Source: Batillaria attramentaria | Taxonomy: Eukaryota; Mollusca; Gastropoda; Batillariidae | DNA: 64,000 bases | NCBI GenBank assembly: GCA_018292915.2 | Contig: JACVVK020000017.1 | Location: forward strand, 33,501-97,500 | Direction of reading: 5' to 3' | Shown: one piece after another, positions 41,715 to 52,536 of the stretch | How positions within the stretch are numbered: the first letter of the stretch is position 1 | Layout: every line of letters starts with the position of its first letter | Notes under the pieces: generated by a model | What the model was told of the DNA's origin: nothing | The model's database searches: none | Seen by the model: the letters and a program-made list of their open reading frames with translations, nothing else | Position numbers and translations under genes: made by a program

Positions 41715-44700
41715 CACGACTGAGTACTGAGTAGAAATGGACAATAAAGTTATCTGTATGATAAAGGATAGAGACAATTTAAATGTCCCTTACGAAGACG
41801 CGACAACAAGGAAAAGCTAAAACTTCCACTTGAGATTTGAAAGCCCTCCGCTTCACCACTGCTCGGTCGTCCCCCCTTCGATAAGTTGGCTGCTGCTGTT
41901 GTTGTTTTTATCGTCGTCGTTGTTGTTTTTGTTGTTGTTGTTGTTCTTCTTCTTCTTCTTCTTGCCTTTCTACATCTTTCGGTTTTTTTTGCTTTTGCGT
42001 TGTCTCATTATTTCTGTTTGAAACTGTTGTTGTTTTTATTTTCGGCCTAACGACACAAAGCAGGCGCTGGCAGAGCAGGTTTGCGCGATTGGTGCATTCG
42101 CAAACACAAAGCCAGTCCGTTAATATACATGTATATATGTACGTATTTCTACTGCGTTCACTAACTTTGTGAGGCAATGCCTGCATGGTAAGGTCAGAGA
42201 CCCCTTCCCGCCGGAATACGTCAGGATCTTGGGGTCGGCTGTTGATTCACAGTAGAAGTCGGCTGCACACATACGTACGCTCACTGCAGTTATGTCGCCT
42301 ACATGTGTATGACACGGTATGTTTTACCTTGCACACATGCACTATTGTCTTATATAACATGTGGTGTATTTTGTTGTTGTTATTGTTGTTGGTGTAATTA
42401 TTGCAGTTTTCTTTCGTTATACATTTTTTTTTTACATTTCATTATCATCTTAATAATAATAATAATAATAAATGGTATTTGTGTATAATAATGATAATAA
42501 TAATAATAATAATAATAATACATAGTTTTATAGAGCGCTGCTCTCCAAATAGCAAGGACTCGGTGCGCTTATAGTTATGAATCACGTAACTATAACGCAT
42601 TATTTAATATTCTTTCATACCCCCAAACGGAGGGAAGGGGTTAAAATCTTTTGAATCAGTCTTTGAAAGTTACCAGATTTCGCCAAAAACACATGTGTGT
42701 TTGTACATTCTGTCAGCGAGAAAACATCAGTCATAGATAGAATAGTCGTAGATGAAATAGTCGTAGATGAGATAGTCGTAAATGGAAAAGTCGTAAATGA
42801 CATAGTCGTAAATGAAATAGTCGTAGATGCAATAGTCGTAAATGAAATAGTCGTAGATGCAATAGTCGTAAATGAAATAGTCGTACATAAAATAGTCGTA
42901 GATGAAATAGTCGTAAATGAAATAGTCGTACATAAAATAGTCGTAGATGAAATAGTTGTAAATGAAATGATCGTAGATAAATAGTCGTAAATGAAATAGT
43001 CGTAGATGCAATAGTCGTAAATGAAATAGTCGTACATAAAATAGTCGTAGATGAAATAGTCGTAAATGAAATAGTCGTACATAAAATAGTCGTAGATGAA
43101 ATAGTCGTAAATGAAATAGTCGTACATAAAATAGTCGTAGATGAAATAGTTGTAAATGAAATGATCGTAGATAAATAGTCGTAAATGAAATAGTCGTAGA
43201 TGCAATAGTCGTAAATGAAATAGTCGTACATAAAATAGTCGTAGATGAAATAGTCGTAAATGAAATAGTCGTACATAAAATAGTCGTAAATGAAATAGTC
43301 GTACATAAAATAGTCGTAGATGAAATAGTTGTAAATGAAATGATCGTAGATAAATAGTCGTAAATGAAATAGTCGTGGATGCAATAGTCGTAAATGAAAT
43401 AGTCGTACATAAAATAGTCGTAGATGCAATAGTCGTAAATGAAATAGTCGTACATAAAATAGTCGTAGATGAAATAGTCGTAAATGAAATGATCGTAGAT
43501 AAATAGTCGTGGATGAAATAGTCGTAAATGAAATAGTCGTACATAAAATAGTCGTAGATGAAATAGTTGTAAATGAAATGATCGTAGATAAATAGTCGTG
43601 GATGAAATAGTCGTGGATGAAATAGTCGTAAATGAAATAGTCGTACATAAAATAGTCGTAGATGAAATAGTCGTAAATGAAATAGTCGTACATAAAATAG
43701 TCGTAGATGAAATAGTCGTAAATGAAATAGTCGTACATAAAATAGTCGTAAATGAAATAGTCGTACATAAAATAGTCGTAGATGAAATAGTCGTAAATGA
43801 AATAGTCGTACATAAAATAGTCGTGGATGAAATAGTCGTAAATGAAATAGTCGTACATAAAATAGTCGTGGATGAAATAGTCGTAAATGAAATAGTCGTA
43901 CATAAAATAGTCGTAGATGAAATAGTCGTAAATGAAATAGTCGTACATAAAATAGTCGTAGATGAAATAGTTGTAAATGAAATGATCGTAGATAAATAGT
44001 CGTGGATGAAATAGTCGTACATAAAATAGTCGCAGATGAAATAGTTGTAAATGAAATGATCGTAGATGAAATAGTCGTAAATGAAATAGTCGTAGATGAA
44101 ATAGTCGTAGGTGGGTCTAGTTGAGTGTCCTCTTCAGTGATGCTAAACTGTAATTCTGAATCCGTGAATGTTCAGTGGATACAAGAACAGACCCCCAGAA
44201 CTTATGAAGTTAAAGGAGCGGTAGTAGAAATACAAATCCATAACGTACTCGCCCTGACACACTGGAACAGGCCGTTGCCTATTGGTCTATCAGCCGGGCA
44301 CACACACCGCCGAAGTAGAGGATCACACGTCGCCTCCGGAAGGCAATGACGTTGGAGAAACATGCAGACGTCTAGAGGAATGTGACGAAACAAAATGAAT
44401 GTAATTAGAAACACGTCATTATTCTTCAGGGCCCGTATGTAATAGTCGAGGTTAGGGCTTTTAGCCCTGGGTTAGAGTCTAACCTCGAACTAAACTAGCT
44501 CTAGGGTTTAATTTTCTGCTGTTTTTTGTTTTAAATCAAGAAGCGGGCCCATTCCAGCAAGGTGCCAGTGCCATTATAGAAGGATTTTTTTCTTCCTTTC
44601 TTCGCTTCATTTTGTATTTAATTTTGCTTTTGGGTTTCTTTTGTCCTAGTCTGGGTTAGGCCCGTAGCCGTGGGTTAAATTAACCTCGAATTTTACATAC

Positions 44701-45727
44701 GGGCCTAGATAATCAAGCTGGTTGGTTTGGTTTATTGGTTTGAACGTCCTTTCCCACCACGTAAGGGTGATATCAAAGACGCGCGGGGGGGGGGGGGGGG
44801 GGGGGTCAACGAGGAAAAAGCTTGCACAACTGTTCCGCTCCAGTCGGGACTCGAACTCACGTCCCGAGCATTGACAGTCCGTCTCTCTACCAGCTCGGCT
44901 ATCCTGGCGTTCCCACATGAATTATTGGCACTTTGAGTAAAAAGGGAAATGCCACTTTAGAAACTCCAAGGTTGAATGCTGAATGTTTTATTTTGGCATT
45001 CTGCTGTTGTTGTTTTGTTTTTGTTTTTAATTAATTATTGTGTCTTCTGATATTCGAGAAATGCGGCCAACCGGCTATTCTAAGTACGTTGTCGTTCCGT
45101 CGGTGCAAAACCAAGCTGTTACGCCCACCCGAGGTCTGCTTGGTTTAAACATGTTTATTGCACATGATAACGGAACTTCATATAACTGAACAATAACTGA
45201 ACAATTAAAGAGCATAAACAAGCAAAGATTATAGTAATGCTTAGGTTGAAACAAGCACAGTGTAACAGTATTGCAATGGCAGACTAAATTCATCCTAAAA
45301 TCTGATAAATTAAAACTACAGGAGGTCTACTTAGCCTGTTCACCGTTCATTCGGGCCGACCGTTAGGGGTTCTCTCAGGGTACTCCGGTTTCCTCCCCCT
45401 CTGTTTTGGAAATGTTCAGCCCATAAAATTCGAAAATAAATACAATTCTAGAATTCCGAAACTGAAATTGCTGAGCTGGCCCTTTGCAACACGTGATTGT
45501 TAAGTGTCTGATAGAATGCGTGTGATTCACGTGAGCGTGCGTGTTGGGTTTAGCTCGAGGCGCTTTGAGCCAAACCTTTGGGATGAAGCGCCTATGTTAA
45601 TGTGGTTATTATCAGTAGAAATTTCAAAATTGGTGCCATCACATGATCACTTACCTCCAGGCTGTCCGAAAACCAGGGGCAGTGTACCAGCCAACGTCAG
45701 AAGCAGCGGGGTCCAACAAGTCGCCAT
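34347..45727 (-). CDS. gene A: secreted EGF/VWD-like/C8-like protein, 7 coding exons, 397 residues
   Basis: The coding order is 45727-45655, 44371-44249, 42262-42166, 41251-41041, 40692-40489, 39396-39224 and 34659-34347. The total is 1,194 bases, exactly 398 codons with the stop. Introns are GT-AG with phases 1, 1, 2, 0, 0, 2, identical to gene B. The protein has a signal peptide (1 to about 22), an EGF-like module (25-65) and a VWD-like domain (about 66-290: DPKILT, PCRH, then CGVEVFG, then a segment homologous to the LCGD region). A C-terminal nine-cysteine C8-like module follows (about 297-385). Secretion and extracellular adhesion or polymer formation are inferred from the modules. The Ca-site-like LCGDLDD of gene B is CLCMVPGANPDLN here, so calcium binding may differ. 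No transmembrane segment or GPI signal. The closest known relatives would be VWD-containing mucin- or zonadhesin-like proteins, but this is a short single-VWD form. Role and tissue unknown. Confidence 0.82.
34720..34770. repeat. perfect palindrome next to GACGGGGC motif, in gene A intron 6
   Basis: GTTGTTTCTC and TATAGAGAAACAAC form a 24-bp perfect palindrome, followed by TTTATGAGACGGGGC. Related ends occur at 36316 (GAGAAACAACTTTGTAGGACGGGGC) and 47712-47765 (inverted GTTTCCAT...ATGGAAAC, then ATAGGACGGGC). This may be a short mobile element. Confidence 0.6.
35961..36145 (+). mobile_element. tRNA-derived SINE, family 1, full length
   Basis: This is the best complete copy: GGGGAGCCAGGGTGGCCGAA, TGGTAGAGCGTTGGACTTTC, GAGTTCGAATCCTGGC, GGGCCAAATATTTGTGCTGG, GATATCACCC, GGACGTTAAACTCC and an end of CACCC units. 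Confidence 0.87.
36366..39095. repeat. 2.7-kb CTA/CTG trinucleotide array with 46- and 67-bp higher-order units
   Basis: After an irregular start (to about 36900) the array settles into a unit CACTACTACTACTATTGTTG + CTGCTGCTACTACTGCTACT + ACTACT (46 bp; TATTGTTG at 37264 and 37310) and a 67-bp variant with an extra CTGCTACTACTATTACTG-type segment. Both units are 3n+1 long and contain no stop in any plus frame. All three frames therefore stay open for kilobases and cycle through Leu, Thr/Ala and Tyr/Cys runs. It lies in gene A intron 6, so the transcript would read (GUA/GCA)n. Confidence 0.93.
39118..39205 (-). mobile_element. SINE family 2 head, fragment
   Basis: TTTGCCCTGAAGTGGGACTGGAACCCTCGACCTCTCGCAGTGG matches the region 62790-62840 of the full family-2 SINE. 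It lies 20 bp from exon 6 of gene A, inside intron 6. Confidence 0.6.
39224..39396 (-). CDS. gene A exon 6: end of VWD-like domain
   Basis: The acceptor is CTTCTGTACAG and the donor CGAAG|GTACAA. Reads APQAALFGLGASSGFPACLC, MVPGANPDLNELAEEQWLNC and PKQLYMWAVLRNGPHQR. DLNELAE...QLYMWAVL aligns with DLNQVAE...QLYIWALL of gene B exon 6. The exon lies between a SINE scrap with the CTA/CTG array on one side and a (TG)n tract on the other. It has no in-frame stop. Confidence 0.75.
39397..40488 (-). other. gene A intron 5
   Basis: Contains (TG)n at 39494-39580, a (TTA)n tract after GGGGATTTCGCGCTATA (39718-39762), a tRNA-like SINE fragment on the plus strand (39955-40090: GTCCAGTGGTTAAAGG, GGGTTCGAATCC) and (CATAC)n at 40296-40333. 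No exon was seen. Confidence 0.6.
40489..40692 (-). CDS. gene A exon 5: VWD-like domain, third part
   Basis: The acceptor is GTTTGCAG and the donor ATCCAG|GTGGGT, 68 codons. Contains TLPWQEANPYEKDVDMPWHG, ISITYNAAERFVTFSFPECD and VQIKFRPYAPNERPQKLLPG-IGIQ. The last block is nearly the same in gene B ([24 protein letters not shown]), the strongest match between the two genes. Confidence 0.83.
41041..41251 (-). CDS. gene A exon 4: VWD-like domain, second part
   Basis: The acceptor is TTGATTTCAG and the donor GATCG|GTAGGG. Reads KFYTPLSGGAPPTTHCGVEV, FGINNHVKRGRYFEESMEVV, LYVGQLGAGGNFLMEHNIFF, YLQRHILNYRS. The GRYFE block and the preceding HCxxxV are shared with gene B. The end of the exon differs from B and is less certain. 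Confidence 0.78.
41252..42165 (-). other. gene A intron 3
   Basis: Contains a family-2 SINE part (41297-41450), an (ATA)n-tailed repeat (41499-41580), (AC)n at 41648-41713 and GTT/CTT-rich tracts (41885-41965). Confidence 0.6.
41297..41450 (+). mobile_element. SINE family 2, central part
   Basis: CTGGAAATGTTCAGCCCACAAAATTTGAGAATAAATGC...CACGTGATTGTAATGAGTTC...GCGTGTGATTCACGTGAGCG matches 58022-58170 and the reverse of 62560-62710. Confidence 0.75.
42166..42262 (-). CDS. gene A exon 3: start of VWD-like domain
   Basis: Reads TDFYCESTADPKILTYSGGK then GSLTLPCRHCLT, leaving two bases, with donor CAAA|GTTAGT. ADPKIxT...PCRHxLxK corresponds to the GDPHxxTFDG...CxYxLxK opening of VWD domains. The acceptor is TATGTGTGCAG. 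The same length (97 bp) and donor are found in gene B exon 3. Confidence 0.78.
42263..44248 (-). other. gene A intron 2
   Basis: Holds (AAT)n tracts (42453-42520) with a SINE-like end (TTATAGAGCGCTGCTCTCCA) and the 1.4-kb minisatellite listed separately. Confidence 0.6.
42733..44112. repeat. 15-bp minisatellite, about 1.4 kb, in gene A intron 2
   Basis: The basic unit is AAATAGTCGTANATG, in three main forms: ...GTAGATG, ...GTAAATG and ...GTACATA. They often follow one another as a 45-bp super-unit, and occasional variants (ATGATCGTAGATAAATAGTC) mark larger duplicated blocks. The unit is 3n long, so long ORFs of up to 431 codons run through it on both strands. They are not genes. Confidence 0.92.
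44249..44371 (-). CDS. gene A exon 2: EGF-like module
   Basis: Reads DVCMFLQRHCLPEATCDPLL then RRCVCPADRPIGNGLFQCVRA. Cysteine spacing is C-x6-C-x5-C-x6-C-x-C-x12-C, a standard EGF-like pattern. The acceptor is CCTCTAG and the donor GCGA|GTACGT. It aligns residue by residue with gene B exon 2. Confidence 0.82.
44429..44705. mobile_element. MITE-like element, copy 2, in gene A intron 1
   Basis: GGGCCCGTATGTAATAGTCGAGGTTAGGG at the left and TTAACCTCGAATTTTACATACGGGCC at the right form inverted ends. The whole length is the reverse complement of 16932-17209 with moderate divergence. Confidence 0.8.
44722..44920 (-). mobile_element. SINE family 1, in gene A intron 1
   Basis: Reverse complement of the family. 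The head (CGAACTCACGTCCCGAGCATTGACAG...) is altered and a run of about 22 G (44785-44806) is inserted in the body. It sits only 15 bp from the MITE. Confidence 0.7.
45337..45600 (+). mobile_element. SINE family 2, headless copy, next to gene A exon 1
   Basis: CATTCGGGCCGACCGTTAGGGGTTCTCTCAGGGTACTCCGGTTTCCTCCCCCTCTG is followed by the family body and end (GGCGCTTTGAGCC...GAAGCGCCTAT). Confidence 0.75.
45655..45727 (-). CDS. gene A exon 1: start codon and signal peptide
   Basis: Reads MATCWTPLLLTLAGTLPLVF then GQPG, plus one base, with donor GGAG|GTAAGT. It is a short n-region and a hydrophobic core, with likely cleavage after VFG. A splice-acceptor-like TACTGTTCAG lies just upstream of the start, before CAGGAAAAAA-ATG. 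It would receive the leader exon at 47.2 kb. Confidence 0.8.
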
Positions 45728-46544
45728 TTTTTTCCTGCTGAACAGTACTAATGCTAGAATAAGTTCGTATGTGATGTGTGTTGGAGACGATTTGCTGATT
45801 CAGATTCACCATTCTTTATGACGATCTTTAAAATTAGGTTCATCTTTCCCTGTCAAGATAGATAATTATCCAAAACCTATTCCGGTTCAACAATTTTGGG
45901 AAAGATCTGATCTTCACAACACGTTCCATGTGTCCCCTAAACAAATACACGCGCGCGCGCGCGCACACACACACACACACACACATCGTTCAAATTTTGC
46001 AGATGCTTTATAGGCAAAATTTGCTTAAAAGTATTAAAACCACCCACACATAAAGCTTTTGCATCTGAAAGTTGGACACAGGAAACGGGAGATTAGCGAC
46101 TTTGTTAGTGTAACCGCTTGAATAATTAGTATCGAGTCAGGGTTCATTGATTTCATTTATTACAATCAGTGTATTACTGGTCAAGTCAAACTGGCATTCG
46201 TGTATTTTGCAACAGCAAACCACCATTCACATAAAAATCGCAAGTATAGAAGTTCACGTCATCACATCATCATAAGGAAAACATTCAAATTAGGTGATGT
46301 ATTGTCTATGTTCTCTGTTTCGTTACAACAGTTCTAAGAATGATGCTGTCTTCGGTGTAAGCGATGTTGTGTGTGTTCTCTCCAGCAAAATAAATTGTGA
46401 CCCTTCACCACAAAATGAGTCGTCTTGTAACATGAACAAATAGCACAAGAAGACTCATTTCGTGGTGGAGGGTCACATTATTAAGCTATGTGGTTGTTGT
46501 GACAGTTCAAACATTTTACCGTTTTCACTCATACTGATGTTGTC

Positions 46545-46645
46545 AAGTCAAGTCAAAGTCAAAAATACTTTATTTATCCCCGTAGGGCAATTCATGCGGG
46601 CGAGCATAAGACACATAAGAAGTTAAGATCACTAAATTTATATAA
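46545..46645 (-). mobile_element. LINE 3' end
   Basis: On the minus strand, GAATTGCCCTACGGGGATAAATAAAGTATTTTTGACTTTGACTTGAC is a 3' end with AATAAA and a short-repeat tail. Confidence 0.5.
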
Positions 46646-46648
46646 TTG

Positions 46649-46787
<139 letters not shown>

Positions 46788-46971
46788 CCTGCACTTGGTG
46801 ACTATCCGGAGAATTATAAGCATGAGGCAAAAAAAAAAATTGTGTGTTGCCTGGACAGAATTAAAGGCAAAAAAAAAAATTTCTGTCATTGCTGAAACTG
46901 ATTTAAACACACGTCGGTTGCAGTCTTCCTGATGCTGTATGCATTGAACAGAAGAACAGAACTAACGATGG

Positions 46972-47128
46972 ATGGGTGTGTGGGAGTTTAACGTCTTTTT
47001 CCACCACGTAAGGGTGATACAAGCGACGGGACAACAAGGAAAAAGCCAGCACAATTATCTCGCTCCAGCCAGGACTCGAACTCGCATTGAAAGTCGAACG
47101 CTCTACCATTCGGCTACCCCGGCTCCCC
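46972..47128 (-). mobile_element. SINE family 1
   Basis: Reverse complement of the family: GTGTGGGAGTTTAACGTC..., AGCCAGGACTCGAACTCGC and GCTCTACCATTCGGCTACCCCGGCTCC. Confidence 0.75.
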
Positions 47129-47197
47129 CACAGAACTAAGGACAAGACTTTTTCGCCGGAAAAAGAAGCAGACAAAAATAACAAATTTCGTACTTAC

Positions 47198-47276
47198 CTG
47201 GGCCCTACAAACACGATCTGCAGATGTCCTGGATGGAAAGATGTGCCCAAGACTGACTGAAAAAGGCTGACTGTTT
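47198..47276 (-). promoter_or_regulatory. candidate non-coding leader exon of gene A
   Basis: On the minus strand, GTCAGCCTTTTTCAGTCAGT...GTAGGGCCCAG ends at a consensus donor CCCAG|GTAAGT (47198/47197). It could join the acceptor TACTGTTCAG just before the gene A start codon. It lies at the right distance below a TATA box. No transcript evidence. Confidence 0.4.
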
Positions 47277-47302
47277 TAACCACGTACTTTACATACACGT
47301 CC

Positions 47303-47308
47303 TTTATA
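47303..47308 (-). promoter_or_regulatory. candidate TATA box of gene A
   Basis: On the minus strand, CCTTTTATAAAGGACGTG. TATAAA is followed about 25-35 bases later by AACAGTCAGCC/TTTTCAGTCAG, which could hold the start site. The leader exon with its GTAAGT donor follows. Confidence 0.4.
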
Positions 47309-47556
47309 AAAGGATACAGTCCGGGACGTGGAATTTTTACCTTTTGTCAATAATGTCAAAAGTTTAAGTTTATGACCGATCCGGTGCATCTTTTGCGGGA
47401 AACTGTCCAAAACTGCTGCGATAAAGACGTCAAACTGTACTTTTTGACATCTTTCGGATGGGATGCCTTGTCAGAATGGGTCAATGATGCTGCTGGTTTC
47501 AGGTCTTATGACTAACGTGGCATCTGGTTGTTTTTTTCTTTATGATTCAGGCGAAA

Positions 47557-47658
47557 CAACGTGTGTGTTTTATATCAGTAAACAACGTGTGTGTTTTATA
47601 TCAGTAAACAACGTGTGTGTTTTATATCAGTAAACAACGTGTGTGTTTTATATCAGTA
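47557..47658. repeat. 26-bp tandem repeat, four copies
   Basis: The unit ACAACGTGTGTGTTTTATAT+CAGTAA repeats four times without change. Confidence 0.92.
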
Positions 47659-47943
47659 CATAATTATGTAAGACATATTTTGTGTACAGGTGTACTGTAT
47701 GTCTTTGTACACTTGGTTTTTATGTTGTTTCCATAGTAATGGAAACAACATCATAGGACGGGCTAAATTTTCCACGTTCATGGGCAAGCATCTGTGGTAC
47801 AAACGCACGTCACTGCCGATCTCCCGCAGAGACGATTATGCAAGTGTAACTCTGACAATGACAACCAGTAACTCTGAAAACGTACGTCATCGATGCTGGC
47901 ATGTACAGTGCACCGAACGCACTTCTCCTCCTCAGTGAGTGCC

Positions 47944-48029
<86 letters not shown>

Positions 48030-50800
48030 TGTGTCCGGGCCCGTTTCTTCGAAAATACTCAACCGAATGGCTTAAAATTTGGGGTATCCAAATATATCAA
48101 AATGCTACATTAGACGATTCAAGCGTGTGATGATTGCTTAAGTGATTTGGGAGTTATCGCCCTTTTGAGACAAGTTGGTTGTCTTTCGTGTACAGGCGTA
48201 ATATTTATTTAAATCACTCACTTTTTTGGCAGTAGATAGCTTGAATACGGACTCTGAACAGAGTCACTACAAGAAAATGGTCGCTCTTATAGTTTTCATG
48301 TAAACCGAGCCTGAGTTGACATTGCATGTGAACCCAGTTCAGATGCCTATTTCTCCGAAATTACTGAACCGATCGATTTTAAATTTGGGGTTTCTAAATG
48401 AATCAAGATTGTTGAATAGAAAACCCGATCCAGGTACGATTGCACACATGATTTGCGAGTTATCGCCCTTTTCAGAAAAAGTGGCTTTCTGGCGTTTAAA
48501 GGCGTAATATTTACCTAAACCACTCCATTTTTTGGACATAGATAGCATGAATACGGACTCTCAACTAAGTGAAGTTTGGAGGTTGTCGCTTTTATACTTT
48601 TGGCGTAAGCCGTACCTGATGAAAGTGCTGGTGAACACACTTTAGATCTCAAAATCGCTCCTACTATACATAGATAATGCGCCTGGGGTGCCATAAAAAA
48701 TATACAAAAAAATTAGAAAAATTCACTGCAGCCGTTATCGTCAGGTGACCCGAAAATTTGTACTCACAGCACATTTCCTCTACAAGCCACACGCCTCACA
48801 AACATCGAAGAAGAGACGCACGCGCACTGACGTAAAGTAAGTGCGTCATGTTTGATTGACGTGATGCTGTTTTTTCTTGGGGGTGTCTCGCCACTTTCTT
48901 TCCGAATTCCTCTGTTTGGAGACGTGGTGTATTTTACTTCTACTATGTCGCCATCTTCGTGCAATCGCAGAGAAGACACGGGATACAACAGAATACAACT
49001 CCAATACTTTATGAACAGAATATGCACGGAGAACAAATTCATGAAAGAAGAAGAACCCAGAACGCTGTGCAGGGCTGCTTACGTACTGAACAGGTCAGAT
49101 CTAGAACATTTCTCAACTTACTGGAAGGTTCGATATCTTTCCAAGGTGACGTAATCTACTGACGTTACTGCACCAGCATGTTCTGGGATGGTCTAGAAAT
49201 TATTTTGCATCGAAATGCAGTATCTTTTCGCGATCTCTACAACTTGACATGTGGAAAGCGGGAATTTCAGTGGGTTTCGTTTTTGCCACTGACTCACACT
49301 CAGAAGCATAATGCAAAGATCTTGGAAACATAAAGCACTCTCTGGGGCACAGAGTCTTTCAGTGGAAAGTACCTCTGTGCACGGTGGGGAAATGGCGCTC
49401 ACTGCGCTACCGTGACGGGCCTAAATTGTCTCGGTGCTCTCAAACACAAGGTCGCGCACTATGTCATCCTTGACCAGCTTTGAACCCAGAGGGATCCTCA
49501 GTGGCGCAAGTGATGGCAGGCTGTCTTCAGAGTGAAAGTAGGCGTGTTTCTAAATCAGAGAAATACATAACATGTCTCTGTCTGAATGGACAGATCTATT
49601 ATTACATTCAGTCCTAGAGCACGGGTGTGTATGCTTTTGTAATCGTCTCTTATTCCACCACAAGGCAGGTACGTGATCGTCTGCACCGTGCAATAATACT
49701 TGCCTGTAGAGTGCAACACCCTTGCCTGTCAGAGTGCAACCCCCTTGCCGTTTACTCACATCCTGTTGGGTCAGTGTACCACGTAAACAGTGCCATCAAA
49801 GCGCAACAATAATTGTCCGCTGGCAAAGATTTTGCCCAAACGAAAAGTGGTCGGATATTCAAGACTTCGTTTCAAATCGAATCATATGACACACAAGTCT
49901 CTGCTTTTCTAAAAAAAATTCGCCATTTTTAAAAATGGCGCTGGGTGTAAGCAGTCACATTTTCACGCCCCGCCGAAAAGGGACTGCACTCTGGAGTCTA
50001 AACATAAAGATAGTTCACTTACCTCCCTTTGAGGGACAACGCGTAAGAGTTGTCTGCGCGCATTAGCGCGCATCCCGCAGATCTACGCAGTAATGGCAGT
50101 ATGGCAGAAAGCCAGAAACCACGCAAAAATTCGGGCGTGCAATGGTGTGCAGCGCCGATTTGCTGTCAGAAGCGAACACCAGGAACGGGAAAACCTTTCT
50201 GTAGATTTCCCCCTTGAAAAATAGAGGTAGGTATGCCTACGATATCGAAGTTGGAGCCAAGATCGGTATCGAAGTTGGAGCCAAGATTATGTTTTCTCCC
50301 AAACATAACACATAGCATCACACGTGAAAACCAAAATCGCCGCATCCACGACGTGTGACTGGCGTAAATTTAGTATAGAATCCGCATGCTTGTAAAAAGT
50401 CTGTTTGTTTGACCCAACCCTACACTAGCCGCCGTAAAACATTTTAACAAAATAAACAAAAACGAAGATGTCAGCGACTGACAGGTGGTCACCCCCCATA
50501 TATTTCGCATGTGTTTTAGGCCTATGGAAAACATAAGTACTCTCAAAGTTCCGGAGGACGAACGAAAGATCTAGTTTGGCTTTCACTGCTGTACGTAGGC
50601 TACGCAGTGCATTTCGTTCGATGTGTTCAAGTAAAACTAGTACGGAACACAGAAAGATCGAATGTGCGAGAGATCCAAAGATGGACGCATCCGCTGAATA
50701 CTTCCTGCTAACTCAGCATTAATCATATCTGCGACCGACGATCCAGCATGTTGTGATATGGTTTTACAATGGTTAGAATGAAGTTCAGCCGGATGATTTT
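47659..50800. other. intergenic sequence between genes A and B
   Basis: Holds an inverted GTTTCCAT/ATGGAAAC motif (47712-47745), (TG)n (47947-48026), a diverged 300-bp dimer (48030-48645), the palindrome CGCCATTTTTAAAAATGGCG (49921-49940) and a 26-bp pair (TATCGAAGTTGGAGCCAAGA at about 50241 and 50267). No gene was seen. Confidence 0.5.
48030..48645. repeat. two diverged copies of a 300-bp unit in tandem
   Basis: Both copies contain, in order, TTCTTCGAAAATACTCAACC or TTCTCCGAAATTACTGAACC, AAATTTGGGGT, GAGTTATCGCCCTTTT, GGCGTAATATTTA, TAGATAGC-TGAATACGGACTCT and GAGCCTGA or GTACCTGATG. The order and spacing are the same. It may be a satellite relic. Confidence 0.8.
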
Positions 50801-50801
50801 G

Positions 50802-50849
<48 letters not shown>

Positions 50850-51117
50850 CAGTGCAACGTGCCGCTAGCACAGTTCAAGTCAACGTTATTTGTAAAGTTT
50901 TTAAAAAAAAAACACCACCGCCAACAAAACAACAAAAACAACACCAAAACCTGATGTCTGCGCCTGCCACGTGTGTTTACTGCTGTTTGTTTACACTGCA
51001 TGCAAACCTCTTGATTTCTAAGAAATGAGTTCTGTACATACCTACAGATTTCCCCCCAACAGTATATGAACTGGAACAAGTGCCGATGAACGTACCTGCC
51101 GCCGTATGAGTGACAAC

Positions 51118-51157
<40 letters not shown>

Positions 51158-52202
51158 CTGAATTTAGATGCAGGTAGACGCTAGCACAATTTAAGTCACC
51201 GTGATTTGTAAAGTTGTCAGGGAAAAAAAAATACGCTGTATCTGCGTCAGCCGCGTGTGTTTACTGTTTGTTTACACTGCATGCACACGTACCACTTGAG
51301 GTCTTTTTCTTCTTTTTTTTTGACAAGAAAGCGAAAAAAAAAAATGTTTGTTTTTCAACAAGAATACCAAAAGAAGTATTTCCCCGTTTATATTTGTCTG
51401 TTATTTGAACAATTCGGCGCAGAACACAATTGCATGCCCGGCTTTTGTGATCGCTTTCCACTTTCCGCCATGCTGTCAGTATAGGGGCCAGATCTAGGAT
51501 GCGCGCTAATGCGGGCAGACAACTCTTCGCGTTGTCCCGCTATATGTCTCTCTTACGAGGGCAGGAGTGACGCGTCTTTCTGATTCCAAGGTCTTTGCAT
51601 AATGTGTGTGTGTGTGTGTAGGGGGGGGGGGGGTGCGTGCGTGCGCGCGCAAGCGCGCGTCTCAGGCGAGAGGGAGAGAGAGGGGGTCTCTTCTCCGATA
51701 CCAGTAAGCAATCGTCTGTCAGTCAGGTCTGCGGGAAGTAACTCTGTCAAAGGTTAACGACTTTATTACAAGAATTCATTCACCCATGTAGAACCTCGCA
51801 TACGCCAACAAGTTGTGACGTCAACCAGCTAGGCGAGCTCACACGACCTCATGTGTTTGGGTTTTTGCAAGTGCATAGAGGCACGATAAGGGTTTTCAGT
51901 ACTTTCTTTATGTCAGCATGCTTGATGTCAGAGAGCTTGCGTTCCGGCGTGTGCGCGCGGGCTGCATACATGACACAACGACTACGACTGTGACTACAGC
52001 ATGTCATTGAATGGAAACAACATATTGGGCTGGTGGCCATCTTGTTATGAATTATACAATAAGCTGATATCAATACATGCACATCGTCATCACAATGATG
52101 ATGATGATGATGATGATGATAAGTAAGTACATAACGAAGTGGTTCTTCTTTCAGTAATGTGTAGTTTAGCATCACAAATGGGGTTAGTGTTGTGCATGCA
52201 CG

Positions 52203-52282
<80 letters not shown>

Positions 52283-52536
52283 TGTGTGTGTGTGTGTGTG
52301 TGGAAGGAAGGTGGGTCGCGGTGTACACCCCTTGACCCATGGCTAATACAAAGACAGAAACAACACAAGTCACGTTACTCGGCTTTACACGTTACACGAA
52401 CCAGCACCACCATCATCTGAACAGAGGAACTTAGCGCCGTAGACATGAAAGGCTCTTAGTCCCTTTTATCTAGATAATGGTAGAGGAAGTATCTTACAGT
52501 TTCCATCGACAAGTGTCACCGACAATAATTCATTCA
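50801..52536. other. intergenic sequence with (TG)n tracts, downstream of gene B
   Basis: TG repeats at 50803-50847, 51122-51155 and 52206-52302, and a (GAT)n at 52096-52121. Two regions (50860-51000 and 51180-51290) share CTAGCACAGTTCAAGTCAACGTTATTTGTAAAG and TGCGTCAGCC...GTGTGTTTACTG-type blocks, suggesting a local duplication. Confidence 0.5.

Noticed and set aside
42615..44022. Minus-strand ORFs of 309-431 codons rich in YDYFI / TTISF / LRLFH
   Set aside because: They follow the 15-bp minisatellite, are open in all frames because the unit is 3n long, and lie within gene A intron 2.
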